This document shows, piece by piece, positions 19,098 through 28,491 of a stretch of DNA of 56,347 nt. Both the position numbers and the translations under genes were made by a program. The notes under the pieces were generated by a model, which made no database searches, was not told the DNA's origin, and was given only the letters and a program-made list of their open reading frames with translations. Within the stretch, counting starts at the first letter, position 1. The number at the start of each line of letters is the position of its first letter. Source of the stretch: Agrobacterium vitis (lineage in GTDB: Bacteria > Pseudomonadota > Alphaproteobacteria > Rhizobiales > Rhizobiaceae); NCBI RefSeq assembly GCF_014926405.1, contig NZ_JACXXJ020000006.1, forward strand, positions 1 through 56,347. The letters run 5' to 3'.

Positions 19098-19242
19098 ATG
19101 GAACATCTCGGCGCACTCAATGCCTTCGTGCAGACGGCAGATTCCGGCAGCTTTGCGGGTGCCGCTGCCAGACTCGGCGTCTCGGGCTCCGCTATAGGCA
19201 AGGCGGTCGCGCGGCTGGAAGAGCGGCTTGCCGTTCGCCGGC
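19098..19242 (+). pseudogene. LysR-family regulator, truncated by IS6-family element
   Basis: MEHLGALNAFVQTADSGSFA and a LysR helix-turn-helix (AAARLGVSGSAIGKAVARLE) are intact. After codon 48 the frame enters IS sequence and ends. Only the DNA-binding half of the first domain remains and the effector domain is lost, so this is a dead gene. Its former target is most likely the divergent MFS/hydrolase pair, which may now be unregulated. Confidence 0.88.
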
Positions 19243-19856
19243 AATGTAAACTTAGCGCTTCACAGTCATGATCTGGGGTTGAGGTTATGCTTTAGGCGGC
19301 TTGAATGCCAGCGATTTGGTACCATGTTTGCATGGCTGTTTTTCGCAATTCGCGATGATGGGTGGATGGAATGTCGTGGCGGGGAATGTGAAAGAGGTTG
19401 GCAATCGGATCGTGGATGGAAACGAACCGTTGACGATGCCTCGCTGACTTGAAGCGCCTCATAATCCTTTCACGCCGTCGGACAGGCTGATGAGAATTCT
19501 CGGCCCGATTGTTCAGGCCCTTGTGCGAGCGATGTTCGATGCCGGGCATGATATCACGCTTCGCCGCACCGTAGGATCGAAGCTTGTCGGCTGAGCGCCG
19601 CCGAATGTCATTGGTGAAATGCCGGCCGAACTTCTCCGCCCAGAGCCTCACGGTTTGGTGAGAGACGATGACGCCACGGGCAGCCAGCATATCCTCGACC
19701 ATCCGCAGGCTCAGCGGAAACCGGAAATAGAGCCAAACGGCATGGGCAATCACCTCGGCTGGAAATCGATGGCGACGATAAAGTGGATCACGGGCAAATC
19801 TGGTCATGCCACAAGATCCCAAATGTTGATCGATGCCAGGTTAACTTTACAGTGCC
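19241..19856 (-). mobile_element. IS6-family element, internally deleted copy
   Basis: About 616 bases, against 818 for the full copies. The right end GTTAACTTTACAGTGCC (19840-19856) is the exact complement of the left end of the intact copy at 36572. The left end AATGTAAACTTAGCGC is shared with the copy at 55702 and lacks a perfect terminus. No 8-base target duplication is visible. It splits the LysR gene at 19098 from an IS5-family fragment. Confidence 0.85.
19292..19807 (-). pseudogene. IS6-family transposase with in-frame internal deletion
   Basis: The product matches the 238-residue transposase at 36621 except that about 67 residues are missing: the helix-turn-helix end RRRSA is joined straight to DKLRSYGAAKRDIMPG. 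The lost stretch includes the first catalytic Asp (WHFDEV), so no transposition activity is expected. The junction carries a CCG microhomology. The frame stays open, so a short non-catalytic DNA-binding protein could still be made. Confidence 0.85.
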
Positions 19857-20020
19857 GTTTTGCGACGTGGAGCTGCCCAGCCCGCCAGCGCCTCCGGCGT
19901 TATCCAAAGGGTCAAGCTGCCACGACAGCGAAGCCCTGCCTCATAGTCCGCCCAGTTCGTTAACTTGAACTTCATCTTATCGATGTGATGGCGGCGGGCG
20001 GCGTTATGTTTGTGCGGCAT
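19857..20020 (-). pseudogene. IS5-family transposase N-terminal fragment
   Basis: From the ATG at 20020 the minus strand reads MPHKHNAARRHHIDKMKFKL, then LTNWADYEAGLRCRGSLTLW and ITPEALAGWAAPRRK. This is the conserved N-terminus of a distinct IS5-family transposase common in alphaproteobacteria. After 54 codons it is cut by the IS6 element ending at 19856; no remainder is seen on the other side of that element. Confidence 0.8.
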
Positions 20021-20349
20021 GCTGGATGTGGGATGAGAGATGTGGGATCAATCAAGCTATTTTTGATCCTTGTCGCATAGATGCAGAACGTTGAAATATG
20101 GTCTGTGCACCAACTCCCTTCATAAAACGTATTTTGAAGTACAGTTTCGCTCCAACGCCGAACAACCTTGGTGAGGAGTTCGTCAGTGTATTCGCCATAA
20201 AGATATGTAATGCTCCTCCCCGGATTGGAATTAGATTTCACCGATGTAAACACCGTGATCATCATGCAGGCAGCGTTATCCGGCATTCAAATTAGAGGCA
20301 GAGGCTCAATGGACGTGGCACACAACTTGATCCCGGAAGATTGGAAATC
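20021..20349. other. gene-free stretch before LysR
   Basis: It contains only short frames without family resemblance. The segment nearest 20350 carries the promoter and ribosome site (GGAAGA/GGAAAT) of the LysR gene. No inverted repeat terminus of the IS5 fragment was identified. Confidence 0.45.
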
Positions 20350-21252
20350 ATGCTTTTAAGAGACACACGCCTCAGGGCTTTCCATACTGTCGCAAGTCAA
20401 GGGAGCTTCACGGGTGCCGCGAGGCATCTGCTGCTCACTCAACAAGCCATTTCATTCCAAATAAAATCCCTTGAAGATGAAGTGGGCGGACAATTGTTTA
20501 CGCGCGACGCTCGGGCGATAGAGTTGACCGATCTCGGTCAGTTACTTTTCTCCCATGCGCAGCGAATTCTCGATCTCTATGGTGAAGCGGAGGCGGAGTT
20601 GTCATCCTTCACGAAAGATCTTCGTGGACGCTTGAGGATTGCCACAACGAATAGCCTCGCGAAATATGTAATGCCGCGAGCAATAGGAGCTTTGCGAACG
20701 CTCAACCAAGACGTCAAAGTCACGATGGAGGTCGGCAACAGCGACTATGCGCTTGGATGCTTGCGCAACGATCTTGCAGATGTCGCTTTCTGCAGCGACG
20801 GTCCGGATCAACTGGAAAATTATCAAGCAGAGCTCTTTTTCCAGGATGAGATCGTATTTATCGTCCCTGGTGATCATCCCTGGGCAAAAACCAAGCAGGT
20901 CGCCTTCGCCGCTTTCTGCGCCGCTCCTATTATATTGAGAGAGGAAGGTTCGGGAACCCGCTCTCTCATAGAACGCGCAATGACTGAGAAATCCACATCG
21001 CTAGACCAACTCGATATCGTGTCCGTCCTCGGTAGCGCAGAAGCCGTCAAGGGTGCCGTCGAAGCAGGGGCGGGCGTCGGAATGGTCTCTCGCTTGTCGC
21101 TTAGGAGAGAACTGGCCGATGGTTCTTTGGCCGCAGTTCGGATTGAGGGTTTTCGATTGCTGCGGAACTTCTACATCGTCAGGCTTCGTCAGAAGCCAAT
21201 CCACCGCCGTGTGCAGCAATTCGTCGAACTTGCTCGCCAGGCTGTCGCCTGA
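20350..21252 (+). CDS. LysR-family transcriptional regulator (CbbR/CysB-like)
   Basis: A 300-residue protein with the LysR helix-turn-helix (FHTVASQGSFTGAARHLLLT, QQAISFQIKSLEDEVG) and an effector domain (LRIATTNSLAKYVMP, FIVPGDHPWA, ILREEGSGTRSLIERA). It reads towards the PEP-mutase gene 252 bases downstream and probably activates it; a dyad at 21430-21443 is a possible site. ATG 20350 is preferred over TTG 20341. The effector is unknown; a phosphonate or tricarboxylate would fit the neighbours. Confidence 0.9.
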   Translation: MLLRDTRLRAFHTVASQGSFTGAARHLLLTQQAISFQIKSLEDEVGGQLFTRDARAIELTDLGQLLFSHAQRILDLYGEAEAELSSFTKDLRGRLRIATTNSLAKYVMPRAIGALRTLNQDVKVTMEVGNSDYALGCLRNDLADVAFCSDGPDQLENYQAELFFQDEIVFIVPGDHPWAKTKQVAFAAFCAAPIILREEGSGTRSLIERAMTEKSTSLDQLDIVSVLGSAEAVKGAVEAGAGVGMVSRLSLRRELADGSLAAVRIEGFRLLRNFYIVRLRQKPIHRRVQQFVELARQAVA

Positions 21253-21429
21253 TTTACCCGAAAATCCAGTGAGTGCACATCCGAATACGGCGATTTGCGT
21301 CCGTGTACGGTTCGCGTTGGATAGCACGAGAGCGGCAGCCATACCTACAAGTATTTGAAATTAAACAATATATTGACGTGTTTTGAATATATCCGCTTTG
21401 AGGGCAGTATATTTGTGCTGCATTGCAAA

Positions 21430-21443
21430 ATTTCGATTGAAAT
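21430..21443. promoter_or_regulatory. dyad ATTTC-GATT-GAAAT upstream of PEP-mutase gene
   Basis: A 5-4-5 inverted repeat of the T-N11-A style bound by LysR proteins, 61 bases before the gene start in an AT-rich promoter region. Function is inferred from position and form. Confidence 0.4.
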
Positions 21444-21503
21444 CTGACAACTCTTGGTAGAGCCTCGTATTTGTGAAGGTTTTATGAAGGAAGGATGACA
21501 ATC

Positions 21504-22421
21504 ATGCGAAATCTTGATGGCAGTAATTCCGAGCTTACATCCAACACCACGAACATCTACTCCAACCCCCTGCGCAATCTCATCCGCCCGGAGAAGCTGA
21601 GCTTCCTGATGGAGGCGCATGACGGACTTTCGGCGGCTATCGCCGAAAAGGCCGGTTTCAGCGGCCTCTGGGCGTCAGGGCTGTCGATATCCTCGAGCCT
21701 TGGCTTTCGTGATGCGAACGAGGCGTCATGGACACAACTCGTCGATGTCGTCGAACGAATGGCGGACTCAGTGGATATTCCCATTCTTGTCGATGCCGAT
21801 AGCGGGTTCGGCAATTTCAACAATGCGCGTCTGGCGGCACTGAAACTTCGCCAGCGCGGCGCAGCAGGTATGTGCCTCGAAGACAAAGGCTTTCCCAAGA
21901 TGAACTCGTTCATCGGTGACCGGCACCCGCTGGCCGAGATCGGTGAGTTCAGCGGACGTCTTCGTGCCGTCAAGGATGCTATTCCTGAAAGTGATTTCGT
22001 CCTCGTTGCCCGGATCGAAGCGCTGATCGCCGGTCATGGTCTGGACGAAGCCTTGGCCCGCGCTCACGCTTATGCCGACGCCGGGGCGGACGCTATTCTG
22101 ATTCATTCGAGAAAAGCCGAACCGACGGAAATCCTCGCTTTCGCTCGCTCCTGGCAGAACCGGTTGCCGGTCGTGATCGTTCCGACCAAGTATTTCCGTA
22201 CTCCGGTTTCCGAGTATCGGGCGGTCAACATCGCCACGGTGATCTGGGCCAATCATAATATGCGGGCGGCGATCTCGGCGATGCGCAATGTTTGCGACCG
22301 GATTATTCGAGAGGAAAGCATTGCCACTGTCGAAGGCGAAGTCGCGACGCTTGAGGATGTCTTTTCGCTGCTGAAGTACGGCGAACTGGCAAAGGCAGAG
22401 GAACGCTACCTCCCTCACTGA
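21504..22421 (+). CDS. phosphoenolpyruvate mutase (PEP mutase/isocitrate lyase superfamily)
   Basis: A 305-residue protein. It has the features I know from authentic PEP mutase: GLWASGLSISSSLGFRD (Asp70), NEASWTQ, metal-site VDADSGFGNFNNAR (Asp97, Asp99) and the gating-loop signature EDKGFPKMNSF (Lys132, Asn134, Ser135), then VARIEALIAG, VIVPTKYF and VIWANHNMRA. PEP mutase interconverts PEP and phosphonopyruvate, the entry to nearly all natural phosphonates; formation needs a strong pulling step. The citrate-synthase-like gene 92 bases downstream may be that step. ATG 21504 is chosen over 21495 because of GGAAGG spacing. No isocitrate-lyase KRCGH motif is present. Direction in vivo is unproven. 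Confidence 0.88.
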   Translation: MRNLDGSNSELTSNTTNIYSNPLRNLIRPEKLSFLMEAHDGLSAAIAEKAGFSGLWASGLSISSSLGFRDANEASWTQLVDVVERMADSVDIPILVDADSGFGNFNNARLAALKLRQRGAAGMCLEDKGFPKMNSFIGDRHPLAEIGEFSGRLRAVKDAIPESDFVLVARIEALIAGHGLDEALARAHAYADAGADAILIHSRKAEPTEILAFARSWQNRLPVVIVPTKYFRTPVSEYRAVNIATVIWANHNMRAAISAMRNVCDRIIREESIATVEGEVATLEDVFSLLKYGELAKAEERYLPH

Positions 22422-22513
22422 CCAAACCCACCAAAAATCCTCCAGACGTGAGTAACCTGAATGACATGAATTTCTCGGGCACATGGCCCGACCGAACCGA
22501 AAAGGAGCCAGTC

Positions 22514-23683
22514 ATGAATGTCTTGAGCCCTCTACCCAATGCCCAGCCGGCGTCTGCCATGAACGGCAATTCGACCGAAATCCCGGTTTTCCGCGGCCTC
22601 GCCGGCGTCTACGTCGATTTCACGACGATATGCGAGATCGACAACGACACGGATCAACTGCGATACCGTGGTTATGATATCGCGGACCTCATCGAGCATT
22701 GTACCTTCGAGGAAGTCGTCTCGCTCCTTTTGTTCGGCGAACTGCCAACGCCCGCGCAGACAGCCAATATTGCGGAGGCGCTGCTTGTCAATCGCGAGTT
22801 GCCGGCTCCCATCTATGACCTTGTTCGGTCCTTGCCACGTTCGACCGAACCCATGGCAGCTCTCAGAACGGCGGTCTCGGCGCTTGGGTGCTATGAGACA
22901 GAAGGGCAGAGCCTTGAGGAAACACGGCTGAGCGCAATACGGCTGCTCGCCCAGATCCCGCTGGCTATCGGCGCTTTCGAGGCGCACCGACGCGAACGTC
23001 CATGGCTCGATCCTCTGACCGGCAGAAGTCATGCCGCGCACGTGCTTCAGCAGCTCACGCTGCAGGATCCGGACGAGCAGGATGCGCAGGTCATGGACAA
23101 GGTTCTTTCCATTCATGCCGAACATGAACTGAACGCCTCATGCTTCTCGGCCCGCGTCACTGCATCCACTCTATCCAATCTCGCGGCGTCGGTTACGGCC
23201 GCGATCGGCACGCTTTCCGGATCCTTGCATGGCGGCGCAAACGAGCGCGTCCTCATGAACGTCCAGACCATATCCGATCCGGAGCGGGTAGATGCATTCA
23301 TCGATGGTGCCCTCTCTCGCAAGGAGAAAATCCATGGCTTCGGACAACGTGGCTGCGCCGGTGAAGATCCCCGGGCCGTCATCCTGCGGGGAATGGCGGA
23401 AGACCTCGTTCAACGGAAAGGCGACGACAGCGTCTTCAAGGTTCTGACAAGGCTCCACGAAGCGATGTCGACACGACGGAAGCTGTGGCCGAACGTCGAC
23501 TTTTATTCCGCAAGCGTACTCTATAGCCTCGGTGTTCCTCGAGATCTCTTCACGCCGCTGTTTGCTTCAAGCCGCACGGCCGGCTGGAGCGCTCATATCC
23601 TCGAGCAGTTGGCGGACAATCGTCTGATCCGGCCGAAAGCGAAGTATGCGGGACCCGAATTGCGCAGCGTTCCGCTGCGATGA
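22514..23683 (+). CDS. citrate synthase-fold enzyme with altered active site
   Basis: A 389-residue protein across the whole citrate/methylcitrate synthase family (VDFTTICEID, LRYRGYDIADLIE, SLHGGANERV, NVDFYSASVLYSLG, AGWSAHILEQ). His239 (LHGGAN) and Asp329 (NVDFYS) match the first His and the Asp of citrate synthase. The second His, in GFGHR of normal enzymes, is Gln278 (GFGQRGCAGEDPRA), and the following RVYK is also changed. That His contacts the oxaloacetate carbonyl, so substrate or chemistry has probably shifted. Condensation of acetyl-CoA with phosphonopyruvate is an attractive but unproven role. AGGAG precedes ATG 22514. Confidence 0.88.
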   Translation: MNVLSPLPNAQPASAMNGNSTEIPVFRGLAGVYVDFTTICEIDNDTDQLRYRGYDIADLIEHCTFEEVVSLLLFGELPTPAQTANIAEALLVNRELPAPIYDLVRSLPRSTEPMAALRTAVSALGCYETEGQSLEETRLSAIRLLAQIPLAIGAFEAHRRERPWLDPLTGRSHAAHVLQQLTLQDPDEQDAQVMDKVLSIHAEHELNASCFSARVTASTLSNLAASVTAAIGTLSGSLHGGANERVLMNVQTISDPERVDAFIDGALSRKEKIHGFGQRGCAGEDPRAVILRGMAEDLVQRKGDDSVFKVLTRLHEAMSTRRKLWPNVDFYSASVLYSLGVPRDLFTPLFASSRTAGWSAHILEQLADNRLIRPKAKYAGPELRSVPLR

Positions 23684-23689
23684 ACTTCA

Positions 23690-23711
23690 GAGAGGTCGCA
23701 GAGAGGTCGCA
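23690..23711 (+). repeat. tandem direct repeat of an 11-mer
   Basis: GAGAGGTCGCA occurs twice in tandem at 23690-23700 and 23701-23711, directly after the citrate-synthase-like gene. The second unit is the left arm of the hairpin below. Confidence 0.75.
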
Positions 23712-23730
23712 ATGAACGTTGCGATCTCTC
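23701..23730 (+). terminator. strong hairpin between citrate synthase-like and TauE genes
   Basis: A 12-base stem with one G-U-type mismatch (GAGAGGTCGCAA / TTGCGATCTCTC) and a six-base loop. No clear U-tract follows (GTTTAAGGG), so it may be a partial terminator, an RNA-stability element or an attenuator lowering TauE expression relative to upstream genes. Confidence 0.45.
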
Positions 23731-23747
23731 GTTTAAGGGTTTGAATA

Positions 23748-24491
23748 ATGGATATCACACTTGCTCAATACGGCCTGGTCGCTGCCTTCGCCTTCGTTGC
23801 GGCTGTCCTGGGCGGGATTGCCGGTTACGGGACAGGGCTGCTGTTGCCGCCGATTCTTGTTCCGATCATTGGCGCAGAAGCCGTCGTCCCGGTCATCAGC
23901 CTTTCGGCTCTGCTGACCAATTCCAGCAGATTGGTGGCTTTCTGGAAAGACTTCGATGGAAAGAAGGCAGCTCTTGTCATTGTCGCAGCCTTACCGACCT
24001 GCCTTCTAGGTGCTTATGGATACACGAAACTCTCCGGTGCAAATGTGACAATCCTGATCGGCGTCTTGCTGATTATCCTGGTTCCTCTTCGGCGCTATGC
24101 CAACCTTCTTCATGGCCATCTGCGAACCCGTGGGTTGATTGTTGCCTCGGGCGGTTACGGCGTTCTTGTCGGAGGAACGTCAGGATCGGGTGTCGTGCTG
24201 CTTTCCATCCTGCTGGCGACGGGATTGCAGGGTGTCTCGGTGATCGCGACGGATGCTGGGATTTCGCTGATGCTGGGCGTCGTCAAGACATCGGTTTTCC
24301 AGGCGGCCGGTGATCTGACCTTGCCCCTCTGGTTTATGGCGCTGCTGATAGGCCTTTGTGCGACCCCGGGCGCATTCATTGCCAAGCGTCTGTCTTTTCG
24401 CCTGTCGTCGTCATTCCACACGGTGATCCTTGACGGCGTTGTCGCCCTTGGCGGTGTCATGCTTGTCGTCCAAGGCTTTCGCGCTCTTTAA
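23748..24491 (+). CDS. TauE/SafE family membrane transporter (anion export)
   Basis: A 247-residue integral membrane protein with about seven or eight hydrophobic segments and the glycine-rich repeats of TauE/SafE (AFVAAVLGGIAGYGTGLLLP and GGTSGSGVVLLSILLATGLQ). Family members are linked to export of sulfite, sulfoacetate and other small anions. Located after the PEP-mutase and citrate-synthase-like genes, it may export a pathway product such as a phosphonate or C2 anion. Its stop overlaps the end of the convergent gene by four bases. Confidence 0.88.
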   Translation: MDITLAQYGLVAAFAFVAAVLGGIAGYGTGLLLPPILVPIIGAEAVVPVISLSALLTNSSRLVAFWKDFDGKKAALVIVAALPTCLLGAYGYTKLSGANVTILIGVLLIILVPLRRYANLLHGHLRTRGLIVASGGYGVLVGGTSGSGVVLLSILLATGLQGVSVIATDAGISLMLGVVKTSVFQAAGDLTLPLWFMALLIGLCATPGAFIAKRLSFRLSSSFHTVILDGVVALGGVMLVVQGFRAL

Positions 24492-25408
24492 ATGGCGTCG
24501 CTCTCGATTGTGTTTGCCCGCTGGACAAGTTGCCTCATGAAGTCAGCGAGGTGTGGCATCTCGGAAAAATGACGGCGGCGCAGTTCCACATTCAGCACCG
24601 TTCCGGACTTGAAGGGGAGTGGAGGAAGAATCTCCATCCACGGTATCGCACCCAATCCAGGCGGCAGGTGGAGATCGCCCATCCCATAGGCAACGTCCTC
24701 TCCTACACTGTGGCCACGAATATAACGTGGCCGACCGAAGCTGTCGTGAACATGCACATGGCCCGCCACATCGGCGAAGCGACGAACCGCTGCCTTGAAA
24801 TCCAGTCCCCTGAACTGCGTCATGATGAATGCATGGCTGAAATCCAGCGTGCCAACGACATTTGGATGCCCGATCGCCTCGATCTCATTGGCGAGCCGGA
24901 AGGGATCGGCCGTATACATGTCGTCTTTCTCGACGAACAATGTTTCCACCCCGATCCGGACGCCGAGACGCTGCGCGCGTTCGGCGAACATTCCAAGTGT
25001 GTTCCGTTCTATGGCGTGAAGCCGATCAATTTCCTGCACTGGGGCTGCTGGTATGACCGCCGCGTGATGAACCAGGATGCTCGCCCCGACAATTCCGGTA
25101 AGCTCTAGCATCGCGGCAAAGACATCACGATGAAGAGGCAGGTTGGCCTCATCCATGAAATTCACCGCAAGCGCGCCATGAACGGTATAGCGGAGATTTC
25201 GTGCAGCACAGATCCGGGCGAGCTTCTCGGCCTTTTCCGGCAGGATTCGACGGTTGACGATCAACTCGTAGCGGGCGAGATTGAGTTCGCAATGCGTCGC
25301 GCCGGTATCCTCGATCCGTGCGAGGATGTCCGGGAGATCGGAAAGATCGGGGCTGGCGTCGCCGGAACTGAAGCCGAACCCCGCAATTTTCGGAGCATCT
25401 GTCGTCAT
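24488..25408 (-). CDS. sugar phosphate isomerase/epimerase-like TIM-barrel protein
   Basis: A 306-residue AP-endonuclease-2/xylose-isomerase-type barrel. Probable metal ligands are in [10 protein letters not shown], the His of [21 protein letters not shown] (Glu), GTLDFSHAF (Asp, His), [14 protein letters not shown] and LNVELRRR (Glu). Such proteins isomerise or epimerise sugars and hydroxyacids, or cleave C-C bonds. It is the last gene of the tct operon, overlapping the TctA stop by four bases. It probably handles a hydroxyacid or ketoacid of this pathway; the exact reaction is not visible. Confidence 0.8.
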   Translation of the reverse strand: MTTDAPKIAGFGFSSGDASPDLSDLPDILARIEDTGATHCELNLARYELIVNRRILPEKAEKLARICAARNLRYTVHGALAVNFMDEANLPLHRDVFAAMLELTGIVGASILVHHAAVIPAAPVQEIDRLHAIERNTLGMFAERAQRLGVRIGVETLFVEKDDMYTADPFRLANEIEAIGHPNVVGTLDFSHAFIMTQFRGLDFKAAVRRFADVAGHVHVHDSFGRPRYIRGHSVGEDVAYGMGDLHLPPGLGAIPWMEILPPLPFKSGTVLNVELRRRHFSEMPHLADFMRQLVQRANTIESDAI

Positions 25409-26928
25409 GCCGCTGTCCCGATTTTTTCAAAGGTCTGGCGCGCAAAGGGATGCAGTATGCGAACCATGGGTGGCCCGAACAGTGCGAGAAGGGCCATGAT
25501 CAGCAGCGACAGCGACAAGGAATGCGAGACAAAAACTCCGAGGTCCCCCTGACTGATCGCCATGGCGCGTCGGAACTGCTGTTCCGCCATGGGACCAAGG
25601 ATCATGCCGACAATGAGGGGTGTTTGTGGAAAATCCAGTCGCCGCATGAAATAGCCGAGCACACCGAAGGCATAGAGAACGACAAGATCGAATGCCGACT
25701 GGCTGATCGCGTAGGTACTGATTGTCGAGAGGACAAGAATGGCCGCAAGCAGAGGTGGTTGCGGGATGGTCAGCATGCGCGCCCAGACACGGGCAAGCGG
25801 CAGATTGAGAACCAGAAGAAAGAAATTTCCGATCAGGAGGCTCGCCACAAAACTCCAGACGAGATCGGGTTGATCCTGCAGCAGGAATGGGCCGGGCTTT
25901 AATCCATAACCTTGAAGTGCGGACAACATTATCGCCGCAGTTGCCGACGTCGGTAGCCCGAGGGTCAAGAGTGGCAGTAGAACCCCGGCCGTCGATGCGT
26001 TGTTGGCGGCTTCGGGACCAGCGACGCCCTCGATCGCGCCATGGCCGAATTCGTGCCGCCGCCGCGAGAATGTTTTTTCGACGAAATAGCTGATGAATGT
26101 TGGAATTTCGCCCCCACCTGCCGGTAAGGCACCAAGCGGAAACCCGATAAATGTTCCTCTCAACCACGGTCGCCAGGAGCGGCTGAGATCCTCGCGGGTC
26201 ATGCCGATTTTGCCGGAGATGGGTTGGGTTGTGCTATGTTCTTCGGGTTGCGGGTGGAGTGCCAGGTGAAACACCTCGCCCACGGCGAAGAGGCCGACAG
26301 AAATGGTGGAAAGGGAAAAGCCGTCGAGAAGCTCCATGGCACCGAATGTCATCCGCGCCTGGCCTGTCTGGAGATCAAGACCGACGAAGCCTGCCAGAAT
26401 TCCAATCGCAAGACTGGCGAGGCCTCGGGTGATGGATCGTCCAACAAGCGCGGTGGTGGTCGAAAAGGCGAGGACTGCCAGCATAAAATACTCGGCAGGG
26501 CCGAATTTGAGTGCGAACGACACGATGACGGGCGCCACGAAGGTCAGTGCAATGGTGGCGATCGTCCCGGCGACGAAAGAACCAATCGCGGCGGTTGCGA
26601 GAGCGGCCGCCGCGCGCCCCTTGCGCGCCATCTGATATCCGTCGATCGCGGTCATCAGGCTGGTGCTTTCGCCCGGCATGTTCAGCAGAATAGAGGTGGT
26701 GGAGCCACCATACATCGCGCCGTAGTAGATCCCGCCGAAAAGGATGAAGGCCGATATCGGATCGCCCTGAAATGTTAGCGGCAAAAGAAGCGCAATGGTT
26801 GCAGAGGGTCCGATCCCGGGCAAAACACCGATCGCCGTGCCGAGCGTGACCCCGAGGAGGCTCCACAATAGATTGACAGGTGTTGCCGCGATCCAGAAAC
26901 CGTGAAGCAATTGATTGAACGTATCCAT
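25405..26928 (-). CDS. tctA: tripartite tricarboxylate transporter, large membrane subunit (TctA)
   Basis: A 507-residue protein with about twelve membrane segments and TctA signatures: [40 protein letters not shown] and [18 protein letters not shown]. It forms the pore that imports citrate-like acids delivered by a TctC receptor. It follows TctB by eight bases and overlaps the TIM-barrel gene. Length and motifs are standard. Confidence 0.95.
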   Translation of the reverse strand: MDTFNQLLHGFWIAATPVNLLWSLLGVTLGTAIGVLPGIGPSATIALLLPLTFQGDPISAFILFGGIYYGAMYGGSTTSILLNMPGESTSLMTAIDGYQMARKGRAAAALATAAIGSFVAGTIATIALTFVAPVIVSFALKFGPAEYFMLAVLAFSTTTALVGRSITRGLASLAIGILAGFVGLDLQTGQARMTFGAMELLDGFSLSTISVGLFAVGEVFHLALHPQPEEHSTTQPISGKIGMTREDLSRSWRPWLRGTFIGFPLGALPAGGGEIPTFISYFVEKTFSRRRHEFGHGAIEGVAGPEAANNASTAGVLLPLLTLGLPTSATAAIMLSALQGYGLKPGPFLLQDQPDLVWSFVASLLIGNFFLLVLNLPLARVWARMLTIPQPPLLAAILVLSTISTYAISQSAFDLVVLYAFGVLGYFMRRLDFPQTPLIVGMILGPMAEQQFRRAMAISQGDLGVFVSHSLSLSLLIMALLALFGPPMVRILHPFARQTFEKIGTAA

Positions 26929-26936
26929 GTGGCAAT

Positions 26937-27416
26937 TTACCAGGTGATGCTGAGCAGGCCGGTTCCGAGATCGACGCCAAGCGCGTGGACGAAAACCAAC
27001 TCAAGCGTAAGACTGAGGATGAACCCGAAAAACAGGCTTCGGAAGAAAGACCTCGCTCCCAGCGCCCTTGTGATCGCGCCAAAGAGAATGGTTGATGCCG
27101 GTGTGAAACCGATGGGTCCGATCAGGGCAAGGCTTGAGAGAACACCTGTCACGAGCCAAACGAGGGTTGCGGGGCGAAGCTTGCCTGGGGAAGGACTGAA
27201 TGCCTCGCATTCCCAACGTCCCGTTAGGGCGTGGACGCACAATACGATACCCGTCACCACGAGGAGGAGAGAGACTGCAAGAGGAGCAGTTTCCGGTCCA
27301 ACGATCTGCTTGGTTGTAACATGTATCGAAAGTGCCGAGACCGCAGCGATGGCGCCCGCCACGGAGAGAAAAACTCCGGCGGCAAGGCCGAGAGGGAATG
27401 TATGAGACACTGTCAT
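26937..27416 (-). CDS. tctB: tripartite tricarboxylate transporter, small membrane subunit (TctB)
   Basis: A 159-residue hydrophobic protein with four membrane segments, the size and position of TctB between TctC and TctA. Sequence motifs are weak, as is normal for this subunit. Only three bases separate it from the upstream receptor gene, so the genes are co-transcribed. Confidence 0.88.
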   Translation of the reverse strand: MTVSHTFPLGLAAGVFLSVAGAIAAVSALSIHVTTKQIVGPETAPLAVSLLLVVTGIVLCVHALTGRWECEAFSPSPGKLRPATLVWLVTGVLSSLALIGPIGFTPASTILFGAITRALGARSFFRSLFFGFILSLTLELVFVHALGVDLGTGLLSITW

Positions 27417-27419
27417 CGT

Positions 27420-28406
27420 TTACGCCAATCCGAGCGAGGACAGCGTATGGCGATAGAGGTTCGCCTGCTGCTTGACGAAAGTTTCATAAGCGGCACCTGG
27501 AAGATAATAATCGATCCACCCCCGTTTTTCGCTTTCCACCTTCCAAGCGGGATGGCTAACCATAGTATCGACCATCGCAAGCATATGGTCGCGATCTGCT
27601 GGCGAAATAGCCGGCGGTCCTTGTACGGCACCCCAGCTGTAAAAGACGACATCGAGGTTCTGATTGCGCAATGTCGGTACCGATATCCCAGCGGTAGGCT
27701 GATCAGCTGTGATGCCAAGGCACCGTATCTGACCGGCGCGGATCTGTTCTGAAAATTCTGACCATCCCGACGACGCCATCGTCACGTGCCCGCCAAGCAA
27801 GGCGGCAAGAATTTCACCACCACCGGTAAACGGAACGAAGTTCAGGCGTTTCGGATCGATGCCAGCAGCCTTTGCGACCATTCCCGCGATAAGGTGGTCG
27901 CCACCCCCAATCGACCCTCCAGCCCACGAGACCGAACCGGGATCCGACCGCAGAGCTGCGACAAGATCGCCCAGGCTTTTGAAGGCCGAGGAGGCCGGTA
28001 CGACGAGCGCGTTGAAGGTACCGAACAGTCGCGCCAGCGGCGTCGTCGCACTGAGGTCAATCGGAACTTTGTTCGCGATAATGGCACTGACCATCGTGCT
28101 GCCTGAAGCCAGCCAGGCATCTGTACGCCCGTCAAACTCCTGGGCGAATTTCGCAAGCCCGACCGTGCCGCCGGCACCCGGAATGTTGGTTATCTGCGCG
28201 CTATCGATCACTCCGGCGGCGCGAAGGACGGTTTCAAAGCTTCTCGCCATGGCGTCATAGCCTCCGCCGACAGATCCAGGCGCGATGATGCGCAGGCGCC
28301 CTGGCGCGGCTATTGCCTGGCCGGCCGCAAACGACGGACGGATGCCTGAAGCAGCGGACAGTGCGAGCGCAGATGCATTTTTGATGACGTTTCGACGGGA
28401 GATCAT
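27420..28406 (-). CDS. tctC: tripartite tricarboxylate transporter receptor (TctC), copy 1
   Basis: A 328-residue periplasmic receptor with a Tat-like start (MISRRNVIKNASALALSAAS), then LRIIAPGSVGGGYDAMAR, TNIPGAGGTVGL, SGSTMVSAIIANKVP and SWAGGSIGGGDHLIAGM. ATG 28406 follows a strong AGGAGG. It delivers a carboxylate ligand to TctAB. It is a tandem duplicate of the receptor at 28492, sharing these motifs almost word for word; the two may bind related but different ligands. Confidence 0.92.
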   Translation of the reverse strand: MISRRNVIKNASALALSAASGIRPSFAAGQAIAAPGRLRIIAPGSVGGGYDAMARSFETVLRAAGVIDSAQITNIPGAGGTVGLAKFAQEFDGRTDAWLASGSTMVSAIIANKVPIDLSATTPLARLFGTFNALVVPASSAFKSLGDLVAALRSDPGSVSWAGGSIGGGDHLIAGMVAKAAGIDPKRLNFVPFTGGGEILAALLGGHVTMASSGWSEFSEQIRAGQIRCLGITADQPTAGISVPTLRNQNLDVVFYSWGAVQGPPAISPADRDHMLAMVDTMVSHPAWKVESEKRGWIDYYLPGAAYETFVKQQANLYRHTLSSLGLA

Positions 28407-28491
28407 TCCGGTCCTCCTGATAGATTTACCGAACGGTGTTTGTTGGAGTTCCGAAGGCGACTGGTGAATGCGCCATCGGGTCCTTGGAAGA

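Noticed and set aside
21504..22421. Methylisocitrate lyase (PrpB) for the first PEP-mutase-family gene
   Set aside because: The KRCGH motif of lyases is absent and the PEP-mutase loop EDKxxPKxNS is present.
23684..23747. Riboswitch between the citrate-synthase-like and TauE genes
   Set aside because: Only a single stem-loop is visible; the 64-base gap is too short for the riboswitch classes I know.
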